Origin: Synechococcus sp. PCC 7502
GTDB taxonomy: Bacteria > Cyanobacteriota > Cyanobacteriia > Pseudanabaenales > Pseudanabaenaceae
Direction: 5' to 3'
DNA length: 64,000 nucleotides
Assembly: GCF_000317085.1 (NCBI RefSeq)
Contig: NC_019702.1
Span: forward strand, 248,001-312,000
A program made the translations under genes and the position numbers. The notes under the pieces are model-generated. The model was not told the origin of the DNA, made no database searches, and saw only the letters and a program-made list of their open reading frames with translations. This document shows, piece after piece, positions 55,232 through 62,581 of the stretch; positions within the stretch are counted from its first letter, which is position 1, and every line of letters begins with the position of its first letter.

Positions 55232-56011
55232 TTATAGTCTCCTCTCTGTGGAGAGCATTCTGCGGTATGCCAACCAGCCACTAGCTAAAGATATAAGTAA
55301 AAAACCACCTAAAAATAAGAAATGCAGCCTTAAATCGTAATCATCTAAATCCTTAGCACGATAGGAAATAGCTAATAAAGCCTCGTTCATGTGATAAATC
55401 GGATTAAACTGCGTAACTAATAGCAACTGCTTGGGTAAAAAAGTAGTCGGGACAAATGCCCCCCCCAACATCAATAAAGGCACACCAAAGCCCGCCACTA
55501 AACTATTGACATCCTCTGCCCGCCGTGCAAATTGAGTACCTAATAAAAATCCCATGCCCACATAGGAAGCAATACTACAGAAAATTACGATCGCCCCAAG
55601 GAACCAAGAGCCAGAAAATTCTACCCCAAACAATGCCGCCACGGTATAGATCAGTAAACTCTGCCCGATTCCAATACAGCCATAGGCGCAAAAAATGCCC
55701 AGGAAATAGGATATGCCCGCCAGGGGTGATAAAAATAAACGTTTGATAGTTTTGCTTTCCCGTTCCGCCACAATCGTGGAAATTGTCCCCCCTAGGCTGC
55801 TAAAAAATAAAGCTGCGCCCACTAAAGTTGAAGGTGTAGCCAGTCTAAATGCCTCTAAGGTTGTGATTTTACTACCTTCAGCCAAAATGAAACCATTAAG
55901 CAAAAGCATAGATATGGGGAAAATTACCCACAAAATTAAAGTTCGCTGCTGTCGAAATAGCTCAGTTAAAATGCGGCGGGCGATCGCTCTAGTTTCATAC
56001 CAATATTTCAT
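55232..56011 (-). CDS. ABC-2 type exporter, permease protein
   Basis: The 259-residue membrane protein starts best at ATG 56011 (MKYWYETRAIARRIL); an in-frame start seven codons upstream is possible. Six hydrophobic helices are visible, with the family segment LGGAFVPTTFLPKQLLLVTQFNPIYHMNEAL. It resembles NodJ/DrrB-type permeases. It is first in the two-gene unit with the ATPase behind it; the pair would form a homodimeric exporter. Confidence 0.85.
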   Translation of the reverse strand: MKYWYETRAIARRILTELFRQQRTLILWVIFPISMLLLNGFILAEGSKITTLEAFRLATPSTLVGAALFFSSLGGTISTIVAERESKTIKRLFLSPLAGISYFLGIFCAYGCIGIGQSLLIYTVAALFGVEFSGSWFLGAIVIFCSIASYVGMGFLLGTQFARRAEDVNSLVAGFGVPLLMLGGAFVPTTFLPKQLLLVTQFNPIYHMNEALLAISYRAKDLDDYDLRLHFLFLGGFLLISLASGWLAYRRMLSTERRL

Positions 56012-56139
56012 GTACAAAATACTACAACCCAAGAGCTAATTCGGACAAGTATTGCTATGACTCAGATACTATCCGTAGAAACAGCATGGTAGTCTTGTTT
56101 AAGATTCATTAATTTTTAATTCATTAATTATCAATAAGT

Positions 56140-57849
56140 ATGTTGCGTCTTGAACACATTCAAAAAATCTACCCCACAGGCGAGGTGCTTAAAGACGTTA
56201 ATTGGGAGGTAAAGCCCGGCGATCGCATTGGTTTAGTTGGTGTCAATGGTGCGGGTAAATCCACCCAACTCAAAATTATTGCAGGGGAAATTGAACCCAC
56301 TTCTGGACAAATAATTAGACCCAGCAGCTTAAAAATTGCCTATCTTACCCAAGAATTTGAAGTTGATCCCAGCCGCACGGTTAAAAATGAGTTTTGGCGG
56401 GTATTTACTGAAGCCAACGAAGCTCAGGCTGAACTAGCAAAAGTCCATGCCCAGATGGAAAAGCTAACCGAAAATGATGACTTTGATCAGTTATTAAAGC
56501 AAATGGATCGACTCCAACGTCGATTTGAAGCATTAAATGGCTATGAATTAGAAAGCTCAATTGATAAAATTCTGCCCGAATTAGGTTTTGTTCCCCAAGA
56601 TAGCGATCGCACCGTAGATCAATTTAGTGGTGGCTGGCAGATGCGGATGAGTTTAGGTAAAATCCTGCTCCAAACCCCAGATTTATTACTCTTAGATGAA
56701 CCGACTAACCATTTAGACCTTGAAACCATTGAGTGGCTCGAAAAATATCTAAAGGGTTTGAAAACGCCGATGGTAATTGTGTCCCACGATCGCGAATTTT
56801 TAGATCGTTTATGTACGCAAATAGTGGAAACTGAACGGGGTGTATCCCAAACCTATATAGGTAATTACTCTTCCTATCTCACCCAAAAAGCAGAGGCACA
56901 GGAAGCACAGATGAGTGCCTTTGAACGTCAACAAAAATATTTAGACAAACAACAAACCTTCGTAGATCGATTTCGCGCCAGTGCAACCCGCAGTACCCAG
57001 GCAAAGAGCCGTGAAAAACAACTAGATAAAATTGAGCGAATTGAAGCTCCAGATAGTGATGTCAGAACCCTACGCTTTAAATTTCCGCCTGTAACTCGAA
57101 CGGGTAGAGTAACCGCAGAAATTCGGGATTTAACCCATGCCTACGGTGACAAGATTTTATTTATTGGTGCCAATTTAGAGATCGAACGGGGCGATCGCAT
57201 TGCCTTTGTCGGACCTAACGGCGCAGGAAAATCTACCCTCCTGAAAATGATTATGGGGATCGAACCCTATAACGAAGGCATTATTGAACTAGGGCATAAT
57301 GTGCTACCTGGGTACTTTGAACAAAATCAAGCTGAGGCACTTGACCTACATAAAACTGTCCTAGCAACCATTCACGATGACTTTCCCAAAATGACCACCG
57401 AAGAAGTACGGGGCTTACTGGGAAGATTTTTATTTAGTGGTGACACTGTATTTAAAAAAGTTGGTGATATTAGCGGGGGCGAAAAGGCAAGATTAGCACT
57501 GGCAAAAATGCTAATACAGCCTGTAAATTTTTTAATCTTAGATGAACCTACAAACCATCTGGATATTCCTGCCAAGGAAATGCTGGAAGCGGCACTAAAG
57601 GAGTATGAAGGCTCGGTAGTTATTGTGTCCCACGATCGCTACTTTATCTCCCAAGTTGCTACCAAAATCGTGGAAGTGCGAGATTGCGAATTGCGTGTGT
57701 ATGCAGGTAATTACGATTACTATCTATCTAAAATTGAAGAGGAACAAAGGGAAGCAAAACATGCGGCGGAAATGAAAGCAAAGGCAGAAAGAGATGCTGC
57801 TAAAAAAGAAAAAGAACGGGATAAACAAAAGGCAAAGGCGAAGAAATAA
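56140..57849 (+). CDS. ABC-F family ATPase
   Basis: The 569-residue protein has two ABC ATPase domains and no membrane segment. Walker A motifs are GVNGAGKST (near residue 35) and GPNGAGKST (near 360); signatures are QFSGGWQMRMSLGK and DISGGEKARLALAK; both LLLDEPTNHLD boxes are kept. The inter-domain linker (about 245-310) is charged and helical, as in translation-factor ABC-F proteins that act at the ribosomal E site. A Lys/Glu/Ala-rich helix of about 40 residues forms the C-terminal end. The substrate and antibiotic role cannot be predicted. Confidence 0.92.
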   Translation: MLRLEHIQKIYPTGEVLKDVNWEVKPGDRIGLVGVNGAGKSTQLKIIAGEIEPTSGQIIRPSSLKIAYLTQEFEVDPSRTVKNEFWRVFTEANEAQAELAKVHAQMEKLTENDDFDQLLKQMDRLQRRFEALNGYELESSIDKILPELGFVPQDSDRTVDQFSGGWQMRMSLGKILLQTPDLLLLDEPTNHLDLETIEWLEKYLKGLKTPMVIVSHDREFLDRLCTQIVETERGVSQTYIGNYSSYLTQKAEAQEAQMSAFERQQKYLDKQQTFVDRFRASATRSTQAKSREKQLDKIERIEAPDSDVRTLRFKFPPVTRTGRVTAEIRDLTHAYGDKILFIGANLEIERGDRIAFVGPNGAGKSTLLKMIMGIEPYNEGIIELGHNVLPGYFEQNQAEALDLHKTVLATIHDDFPKMTTEEVRGLLGRFLFSGDTVFKKVGDISGGEKARLALAKMLIQPVNFLILDEPTNHLDIPAKEMLEAALKEYEGSVVIVSHDRYFISQVATKIVEVRDCELRVYAGNYDYYLSKIEEEQREAKHAAEMKAKAERDAAKKEKERDKQKAKAKK

Positions 57850-57852
57850 AAC

Positions 57853-58152
57853 CTAGTAATTGGGAGGAACAATCTTAAAGATCGTGTTGACGCAGGTTAG
57901 TTCAAATAGCTCCTGCACTTGACTAGATACTGAACACAATGCCATCTCTCCACCTAATTCTCTAATTTTTCTCAGACTAGCAATCAAGCAACCTAGCCCC
58001 GAGCTATCCATTTGCTCTACATTCTGTAAATTAATTAATAGGACTAGAGGTCTTTGTTCCATAGCGGAATTTAATTGCGATCGAAAGGCGGGAACGGTAG
58101 TAGCATCAAGTTTGGGATGGGGGCAAATAACTTCTAATAATTCCAAAACCAT
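57853..58152 (-). CDS. STAS-domain anti-sigma factor antagonist (first)
   Basis: The 99-residue RsbV/SpoIIAA-like protein is taken from ATG 58152; an in-frame TTG at 58182 adds ten residues. The conserved MDSSGLG (49-54) includes the Ser that an RsbW-type kinase would phosphorylate. The single STAS domain fills the chain. Its end is 3 bases from the convergent ABC-F gene. Partner-switching relatives lie at 60.3-62.5 kb. Confidence 0.85.
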   Translation of the reverse strand: MVLELLEVICPHPKLDATTVPAFRSQLNSAMEQRPLVLLINLQNVEQMDSSGLGCLIASLRKIRELGGEMALCSVSSQVQELFELTCVNTIFKIVPPNY

Positions 58153-58370
58153 AAGTGCCAATTTCTCCGTAATTCCTAACAAAACAGTGATTCTACTCTA
58201 TTAAGCAAGAGTTTTTAACCATTTTGCACAACTTAGACCTGTATTTAGATTGATAAAGTTCAATTCCGATCATTACGAGCCAAATTTTCAACTCAACTAT
58301 TTCATGGTTGATACAGCCAGTATAGACTACCTTAACACTCTAAAAAATTAGTACTCACTAATACCAAGAG

Positions 58371-59387
58371 CTAACTCGAAGCCAACAATTCCATAGCCTG
58401 ATCCAGTAAATCTAACCCCTCAGATAAAGTTTCAATCAGGCATAGTTTTCCCCGTAAAGTTGCAGCACCATTAAAACCCTTACAGTACCAAGTTAAATGT
58501 TTTCGAGCTTGACGAATACCCCGATCGCCCTTGTATTCATGTAAACCAATTAAATGCTCACGGGCAACTTGCAAACATTCGAGGGCAGAGGGTTTAGGTT
58601 TATGCTCACCAGTTTTTAGGTAGTGATCAACTTCTCCCACTAAAAATGGATAGCCCATAGTGCCACGGGAACACATTACTCCATCCGCCCCAGTTGCTTC
58701 TAGGCAGGCGATCGCTGCTTCCGCAGAAAAAATATCACCATTGGCAATCACAGGAATTGTAAGAATCTCTTTAACTTTTTTGATCCATTCCCACTTAGCA
58801 GCCCCATTGTAACCCTGCGCCCTAGTGCGACCATGCACAGTAATCATTTTGGCACCAGCATCTTCCATGCGTTTAGCAAAATCTAAAATATTAATTTCCG
58901 CCTCACACCAACCAATGCGGGTTTTCACAGTTACTGGCACATCTACAGCCTTGACCACCGATCGCACAATTTCCTCGGCAATTTCGGGTTGACGTAAAAG
59001 CGATGATCCCCCACCATTTTTAGTAATTTTATTTACAGGACAGCCCATATTAATATCAACGGTATCTGCCCCCTCGGATACAGCCCTTTGAGCGGCTTCT
59101 GCTAAAAAATTAGGACGACAATCAAATAATTGAATACTAATCGGAGTTTCCGATCGCTCAATTTCCATAATTTTCGGCAGCTCATTCACATAATGCAAAC
59201 CCGTAGCATTAACCATTTCCGTATAGGTCATGGAGTCAGGTGCATAGTTACGCACCAATCGCCTAAATACTAAATCCGTCACGCCTGATAGGGGCGACTG
59301 CAAAACTCGGCTTTTCAACTCAAAGTCACCTATTTTCAAGGGTTCTGATAATCTAGCTTTAAGGTTGGTTTGACTGGTTTCTGACAT
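58371..59387 (-). CDS. dusB: tRNA-dihydrouridine synthase B-like
   Basis: The 338-residue FMN-dependent Dus enzyme has the opening LQSPLSGVTDLVFRRLVR, DINMGCPVNKITKNGGGSSLL with the catalytic Cys, VKTRIGW, HGRTRAQGYNG and GVMCSRGTMGYPFL. This is closer to the DusB pattern than the paralogue at 22395-23441. The C-terminal domain includes RQARKHLTWYCKGFNGAA, a tRNA-binding helix. It is transcribed alone; a 362-base spacer lies upstream. Confidence 0.92.
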   Translation of the reverse strand: MSETSQTNLKARLSEPLKIGDFELKSRVLQSPLSGVTDLVFRRLVRNYAPDSMTYTEMVNATGLHYVNELPKIMEIERSETPISIQLFDCRPNFLAEAAQRAVSEGADTVDINMGCPVNKITKNGGGSSLLRQPEIAEEIVRSVVKAVDVPVTVKTRIGWCEAEINILDFAKRMEDAGAKMITVHGRTRAQGYNGAAKWEWIKKVKEILTIPVIANGDIFSAEAAIACLEATGADGVMCSRGTMGYPFLVGEVDHYLKTGEHKPKPSALECLQVAREHLIGLHEYKGDRGIRQARKHLTWYCKGFNGAATLRGKLCLIETLSEGLDLLDQAMELLASS

Positions 59388-59749
59388 TTTTTTTGCTAAC
59401 GTAACTTTTCTGATTTTTTATTAGGGCAGTTTTGAGGTTTATATCACTGGCTTGGCGATCGCTATTTTTTACCTTTTATGTTCAATCGTCCTTCAAGCCT
59501 CCATAGATATAATAACCCTGATTTGTAAGGCTCAAACCCACGGCAAAACCAATTGATTTAATAAAATTGATCAAAATAAAATACCAAGCAAATGTTAAGA
59601 AAAGTTACGAACTTGATATAATTGTGGTTGTCTTCAAACTTTCAAATTTTCAGTCAAATTTTTAATCAAATTTTAAAATTGTTAGTTTTAGATTTTTTCT
59701 ATTAGTCCTGTAAGCCCGCCTGTTATTTTAATCATAGGTACTTAAAGTT
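59388..59749. other. 362-base AT-rich spacer between divergent dusB and DUF2605 genes
   Basis: No ORF with coding character or RNA gene was recognised. It contains one HIP1 octamer around 59456 and a promoter-like element TTAAGA (59595) - 16 bases - TATAAT (59617-59622) directed at the DUF2605 gene, leaving a leader of about 120 bases rich in TCAAATTTT-type motifs (59640-59675). Confidence 0.6.
59595..59622 (+). promoter_or_regulatory. Sigma70-type promoter candidate for DUF2605 gene
   Basis: TTAAGA, a 16-base spacer and a perfect TATAAT. It lies about 128 bases before the DUF2605 start. Confidence 0.45.
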
Positions 59750-60067
59750 ATGAACAATTCTGCCTTTCCCGATGCTGAAGTATTAAAAAATATCTTTGAG
59801 CCACTTTTAGAAGACTTTGAATATTGGTTTGGGCGATCGCTAGTTCTACTTGAAGAGGAAGAACTTGATTTCATGACCGATATCCAAAAACACGACTTGA
59901 TTACGAGAGTTAAAGACACCCTCCAAGCGGTGCAAACTGTCAAAATGATGTACAAATTATCGGGGGAACAAGTTGGTATTGAAGTACAGGCTTTAATGCC
60001 TTGGCATAACCTTATGATGGAATGTCAATCGGTGGGAATGCGTTTTCGCCAAAGTCAGGCTAGTTAA
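59750..60067 (+). CDS. DUF2605 family protein
   Basis: The 105-residue protein has the pattern LLEDFEYWFGRSLVLLEEEEL, TRVKDTLQAVQTVKMMYKLSGEQVGIEVQALMPWHNLMMECQSVGMRFR, which I recognise as cyanobacterial DUF2605. It is predicted all-helical and soluble; the function is unknown. It sits ahead of the convergent RsbW-like gene and near the PP2C and STAS genes, so a link to that signalling set is possible but inferred. Confidence 0.8.
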   Translation: MNNSAFPDAEVLKNIFEPLLEDFEYWFGRSLVLLEEEELDFMTDIQKHDLITRVKDTLQAVQTVKMMYKLSGEQVGIEVQALMPWHNLMMECQSVGMRFRQSQAS

Positions 60068-60170
60068 GGTGAATTCCCAATGAGCTAATTAGACTTTTGG
60101 GTATTTTACTTGGACTTGATTATTACTCCTTTTCTAGTATAAAAATTATACTTAGGATTTACGCACTCAA

Positions 60171-60187
60171 TTGGGGCTTTACCCCAA
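60171..60187. repeat. Intergenic hairpin TTGGGG-CTTTA-CCCCAA
   Basis: A perfect 6-bp inverted repeat with 5-base loop lies in the 274-base spacer between the convergent DUF2605 and RsbW-like genes. GGATTTACGCAC precedes it. No T run follows on either strand, so it is not a typical intrinsic terminator. It may belong to a dispersed palindromic repeat. Confidence 0.4.
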
Positions 60188-60341
60188 GAGTCTCTCAAAT
60201 ACCACGAAGGAGTTTCACCCCATTTAATTAAGTTAAGTCTATTTTTATAGTGAGAAGGGATTAGGATCGTTACCTGCAACCAACTCAAATTACGGCAAGG
60301 CTGTTGTTAAGTTCAGATTAATATAAGGTTAACTAAAATGG

Positions 60342-60752
60342 TTAAAAGCGCTTAATCATAAGTAAGCAATTGCGACCATCGGGCAAGTGATCGTACCTAA
60401 AAACATCAACAATCTGGTGAATTAAATCTAAGCCCCTTCCCCCTAAAGCATTAATATCCACATCATCTAGATTTGCTAATTTATCTGACAGCGCAAATCC
60501 TGCACCATAGTCAAATACCTTCATTTCCAGACTATGATCTTCGAGCACCGCTTCCAATAAAATTGGGGTATTCTTAGGCATACCCTTGTGAGCATGACGC
60601 ACGGCATTAGTAAATACTTCAGCCAGAGCAGTTTTACAGTACAACCAGTCATTTTTGGGCATATTGGTATGATCAAGTTCCTCAAACCAATTTAGGACTG
60701 CGGCTAGTTCACTTAAATCAGTATTAACTTGGAGGGCGATCGTTTGAACCAC
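60342..60752 (-). CDS. RsbW-like anti-sigma regulatory factor (Ser/Thr kinase)
   Basis: The 136-residue HATPase_c_2 protein (GTG start) keeps Glu45 and Asn49 in LAEVFTNAVRHAH (N box), VFDYGAGF with Asp81, and GGRGLDLI at 104-111. Proteins of this type phosphorylate a STAS partner and, when free, hold a sigma or other target. A 12-base tandem duplication containing TATACA lies just upstream. STAS genes at 57.9 and 62.2 kb and a PP2C phosphatase at 61.0 kb are the expected partners. Confidence 0.85.
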   Translation of the reverse strand: MVQTIALQVNTDLSELAAVLNWFEELDHTNMPKNDWLYCKTALAEVFTNAVRHAHKGMPKNTPILLEAVLEDHSLEMKVFDYGAGFALSDKLANLDDVDINALGGRGLDLIHQIVDVFRYDHLPDGRNCLLMIKRF

Positions 60753-60769
60753 GGGCAGTTTTAGAAAAG

Positions 60770-60793
60770 TTGTATAAAAAATTGTATAAAAAA
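60770..60793 (-). repeat. 12-base tandem duplication at the RsbW-like promoter
   Basis: TTGTATAAAAAA is repeated perfectly at 60770-60781 and 60782-60793. Read toward the minus-strand gene each copy gives TTTTTTATACAA with a TATACA -10-like core, starting 18 bases before the GTG. Two equivalent -10 elements would result. Confidence 0.5.
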
Positions 60794-61026
60794 ATCTATG
60801 TCCTAACTATAACAAACACTAGTTTGTCGAATTGAGAATCTGATTTTTAACTAACCTAGCCACCTTATCTAGCTATAGAATTACTGAAAGCAAAAAAAGT
60901 ATAAGGTTAACAATATTGCAGAGTATCCTCCTTACTTCAGTAGTTCATATTTATTCACTAAGTCCTTACAATTACTGTGAATAAGGGTAATTTTTTCCAT
61001 AATTCTAGCTTTAATACGGGTGATAA

Positions 61027-62178
61027 ATGTTACAAGTCTTGGTAATTGATGATGATCCCGTCATGCGGATGATTCTTAAAAATGCCCTTCAAGAGCAAGG
61101 TTACTTGGTAATTTTGGCTAAGGATGGGCAGGAAGGTATTGATCTAGCTAAAAAGCATCACCCCGCTTTGGTGATTTGTGATTGGCTTATGCCCAAAGTT
61201 GATGGTTTAGAAGTTTGTCTACAAGTTAAGCAAGAACCTAGTCTTTACTATACTTTTTTTATTTTATTGACCTCACGCTCGGCGGTCGAAGATAAGGTTC
61301 AGGCTTTAAATCATGGTGCCGATGATTTTCTCTCAAAGCCAATTGACAAAATGGAATTGATTGCCAGTGTCAGAGCAGGGCTGCGATTATATCAACTCAA
61401 TCAGGACTTACAATTACAGAAGCAGCTATTGGTGGCAGAGCTAAATGAGGCAAGTGAGTATGTGCGATCGCTTTTACCTAAGAGTTTAGATCATAATGTC
61501 AAAATTCGCACTGAGTTCTTACCCTCTAGTCAGTTAGGCGGAGATTGCTATGATTTTTATTGGCTTGATCCCGATCATCTGGCAATTTACTTAATTGATA
61601 CCTCGGGGCATGGGGTTGGTTCAGCATTACTGTCGATTTCGATTTTAAATCTTTTGCGATCGCAATCCTTCGGTAAAGATAAATTTTACGATCCCAAAAT
61701 CGTCATGACCGAACTGAACCGTGCCTTTCAAATGAGTCAGCAGGGTGGTCGATATTTTACGATGTGGTATGGGGTATATCAGCAATCAGAACGCAAATTA
61801 GTGTATGCCAATGCTGGACATCCTACTCCCATTGTAATTTCAGGTAATCATGACAATCTTAAGATTAAACAATTACCAAGTCTGAGTATTCCCATTGGCT
61901 TTTTCCCTGATGCCGAGTACACCAGTGCCGAATTATTGATTGATAGGAATACTAGCCTTTATATTTTTAGTGATGGTATTTTTGAAGTAATGCAGGAAAC
62001 TGGGAGAATTTGGGGTTTAGCTAATCTGATTAAGTTATTAACCAATGAATTGCCTTTAAGTCAAAATATTACTGGTCAAAACTTCACGGCGGAGTGGGTA
62101 CGGGAACATATTCGTAAAGAAACCCCTGATGCCGATTTTAGTGATGATGTTTCTCTAGTGCATATTAACTTTCCGTAG
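61027..62178 (+). CDS. REC-PP2C (RsbU/SpoIIE-type) phosphatase
   Basis: The 383-residue protein has a receiver domain (1-120) with acidic residues Asp8-10, phosphoacceptor Asp52 (VICDWLMPKVDG) and the conserved Lys in FLSKPID. A short coiled coil (about 128-150) joins it to a PPM/SpoIIE phosphatase domain (about 165-380) with the metal Asp in LGGDCYDFYWLD, DTSGHGVGSALLS and FSDDVSLVHI. Phosphorylation of the receiver would control dephosphorylation of an STAS antagonist. Its stop overlaps the convergent STAS gene by 14 bases. Confidence 0.9.
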   Translation: MLQVLVIDDDPVMRMILKNALQEQGYLVILAKDGQEGIDLAKKHHPALVICDWLMPKVDGLEVCLQVKQEPSLYYTFFILLTSRSAVEDKVQALNHGADDFLSKPIDKMELIASVRAGLRLYQLNQDLQLQKQLLVAELNEASEYVRSLLPKSLDHNVKIRTEFLPSSQLGGDCYDFYWLDPDHLAIYLIDTSGHGVGSALLSISILNLLRSQSFGKDKFYDPKIVMTELNRAFQMSQQGGRYFTMWYGVYQQSERKLVYANAGHPTPIVISGNHDNLKIKQLPSLSIPIGFFPDAEYTSAELLIDRNTSLYIFSDGIFEVMQETGRIWGLANLIKLLTNELPLSQNITGQNFTAEWVREHIRKETPDADFSDDVSLVHINFP

Positions 62179-62497
62179 TCAGATTAACAGCCAGATCAAA
62201 GGCAGAGCGATCGGGATATATATCAAATACCTTATCCATTCTTGTTAACTCCATGATGATCCGCACTTGATCGTTAAGGGAAGATAGATAGAGCTTGGCA
62301 TTTTTAGTACGAACCCTTTGTAAAATTGCCACCAACGACCCTAAACCAGAGCTATCCATAAATGTAATATTCGTGAGATCAAGCAAAATTATTTCTGCTC
62401 CTGCTTCTAGTAAATCAGTGACCTGACGGCGAAGTTTATTGCCCCCGGCATTGTCAATTAGTCCTGCTGGTTCTAGTACCTTTAAAGCTGCACTCAT
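62165..62497 (-). CDS. STAS-domain anti-sigma factor antagonist (second)
   Basis: The 110-residue RsbV-like protein has MDSSGLGSLVAIL with the phosphorylatable Ser at about 49-50. AAGGT about 8 bases before ATG 62497 supports the start. It overlaps the REC-PP2C gene tail to tail; the phosphatase is its most likely activator and the RsbW-like protein at 60342 its likely kinase. Confidence 0.87.
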   Translation of the reverse strand: MSAALKVLEPAGLIDNAGGNKLRRQVTDLLEAGAEIILLDLTNITFMDSSGLGSLVAILQRVRTKNAKLYLSSLNDQVRIIMELTRMDKVFDIYPDRSAFDLAVNLTTES

Positions 62498-62581
62498 GAT
62501 TTATTACCTTTTTTCCTGTTTAATATACTATTTTTTTTAATTGATATTTTTAATTGACTTTATCTATCAATCAAGCACTAC

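Noticed and set aside
60155-60187. GGATTTACGCAC with adjacent hairpin, resembling the end of a cyanobacterial insertion sequence
   Set aside because: No second end, target duplication or transposase remnant is found; kept only as a hairpin.
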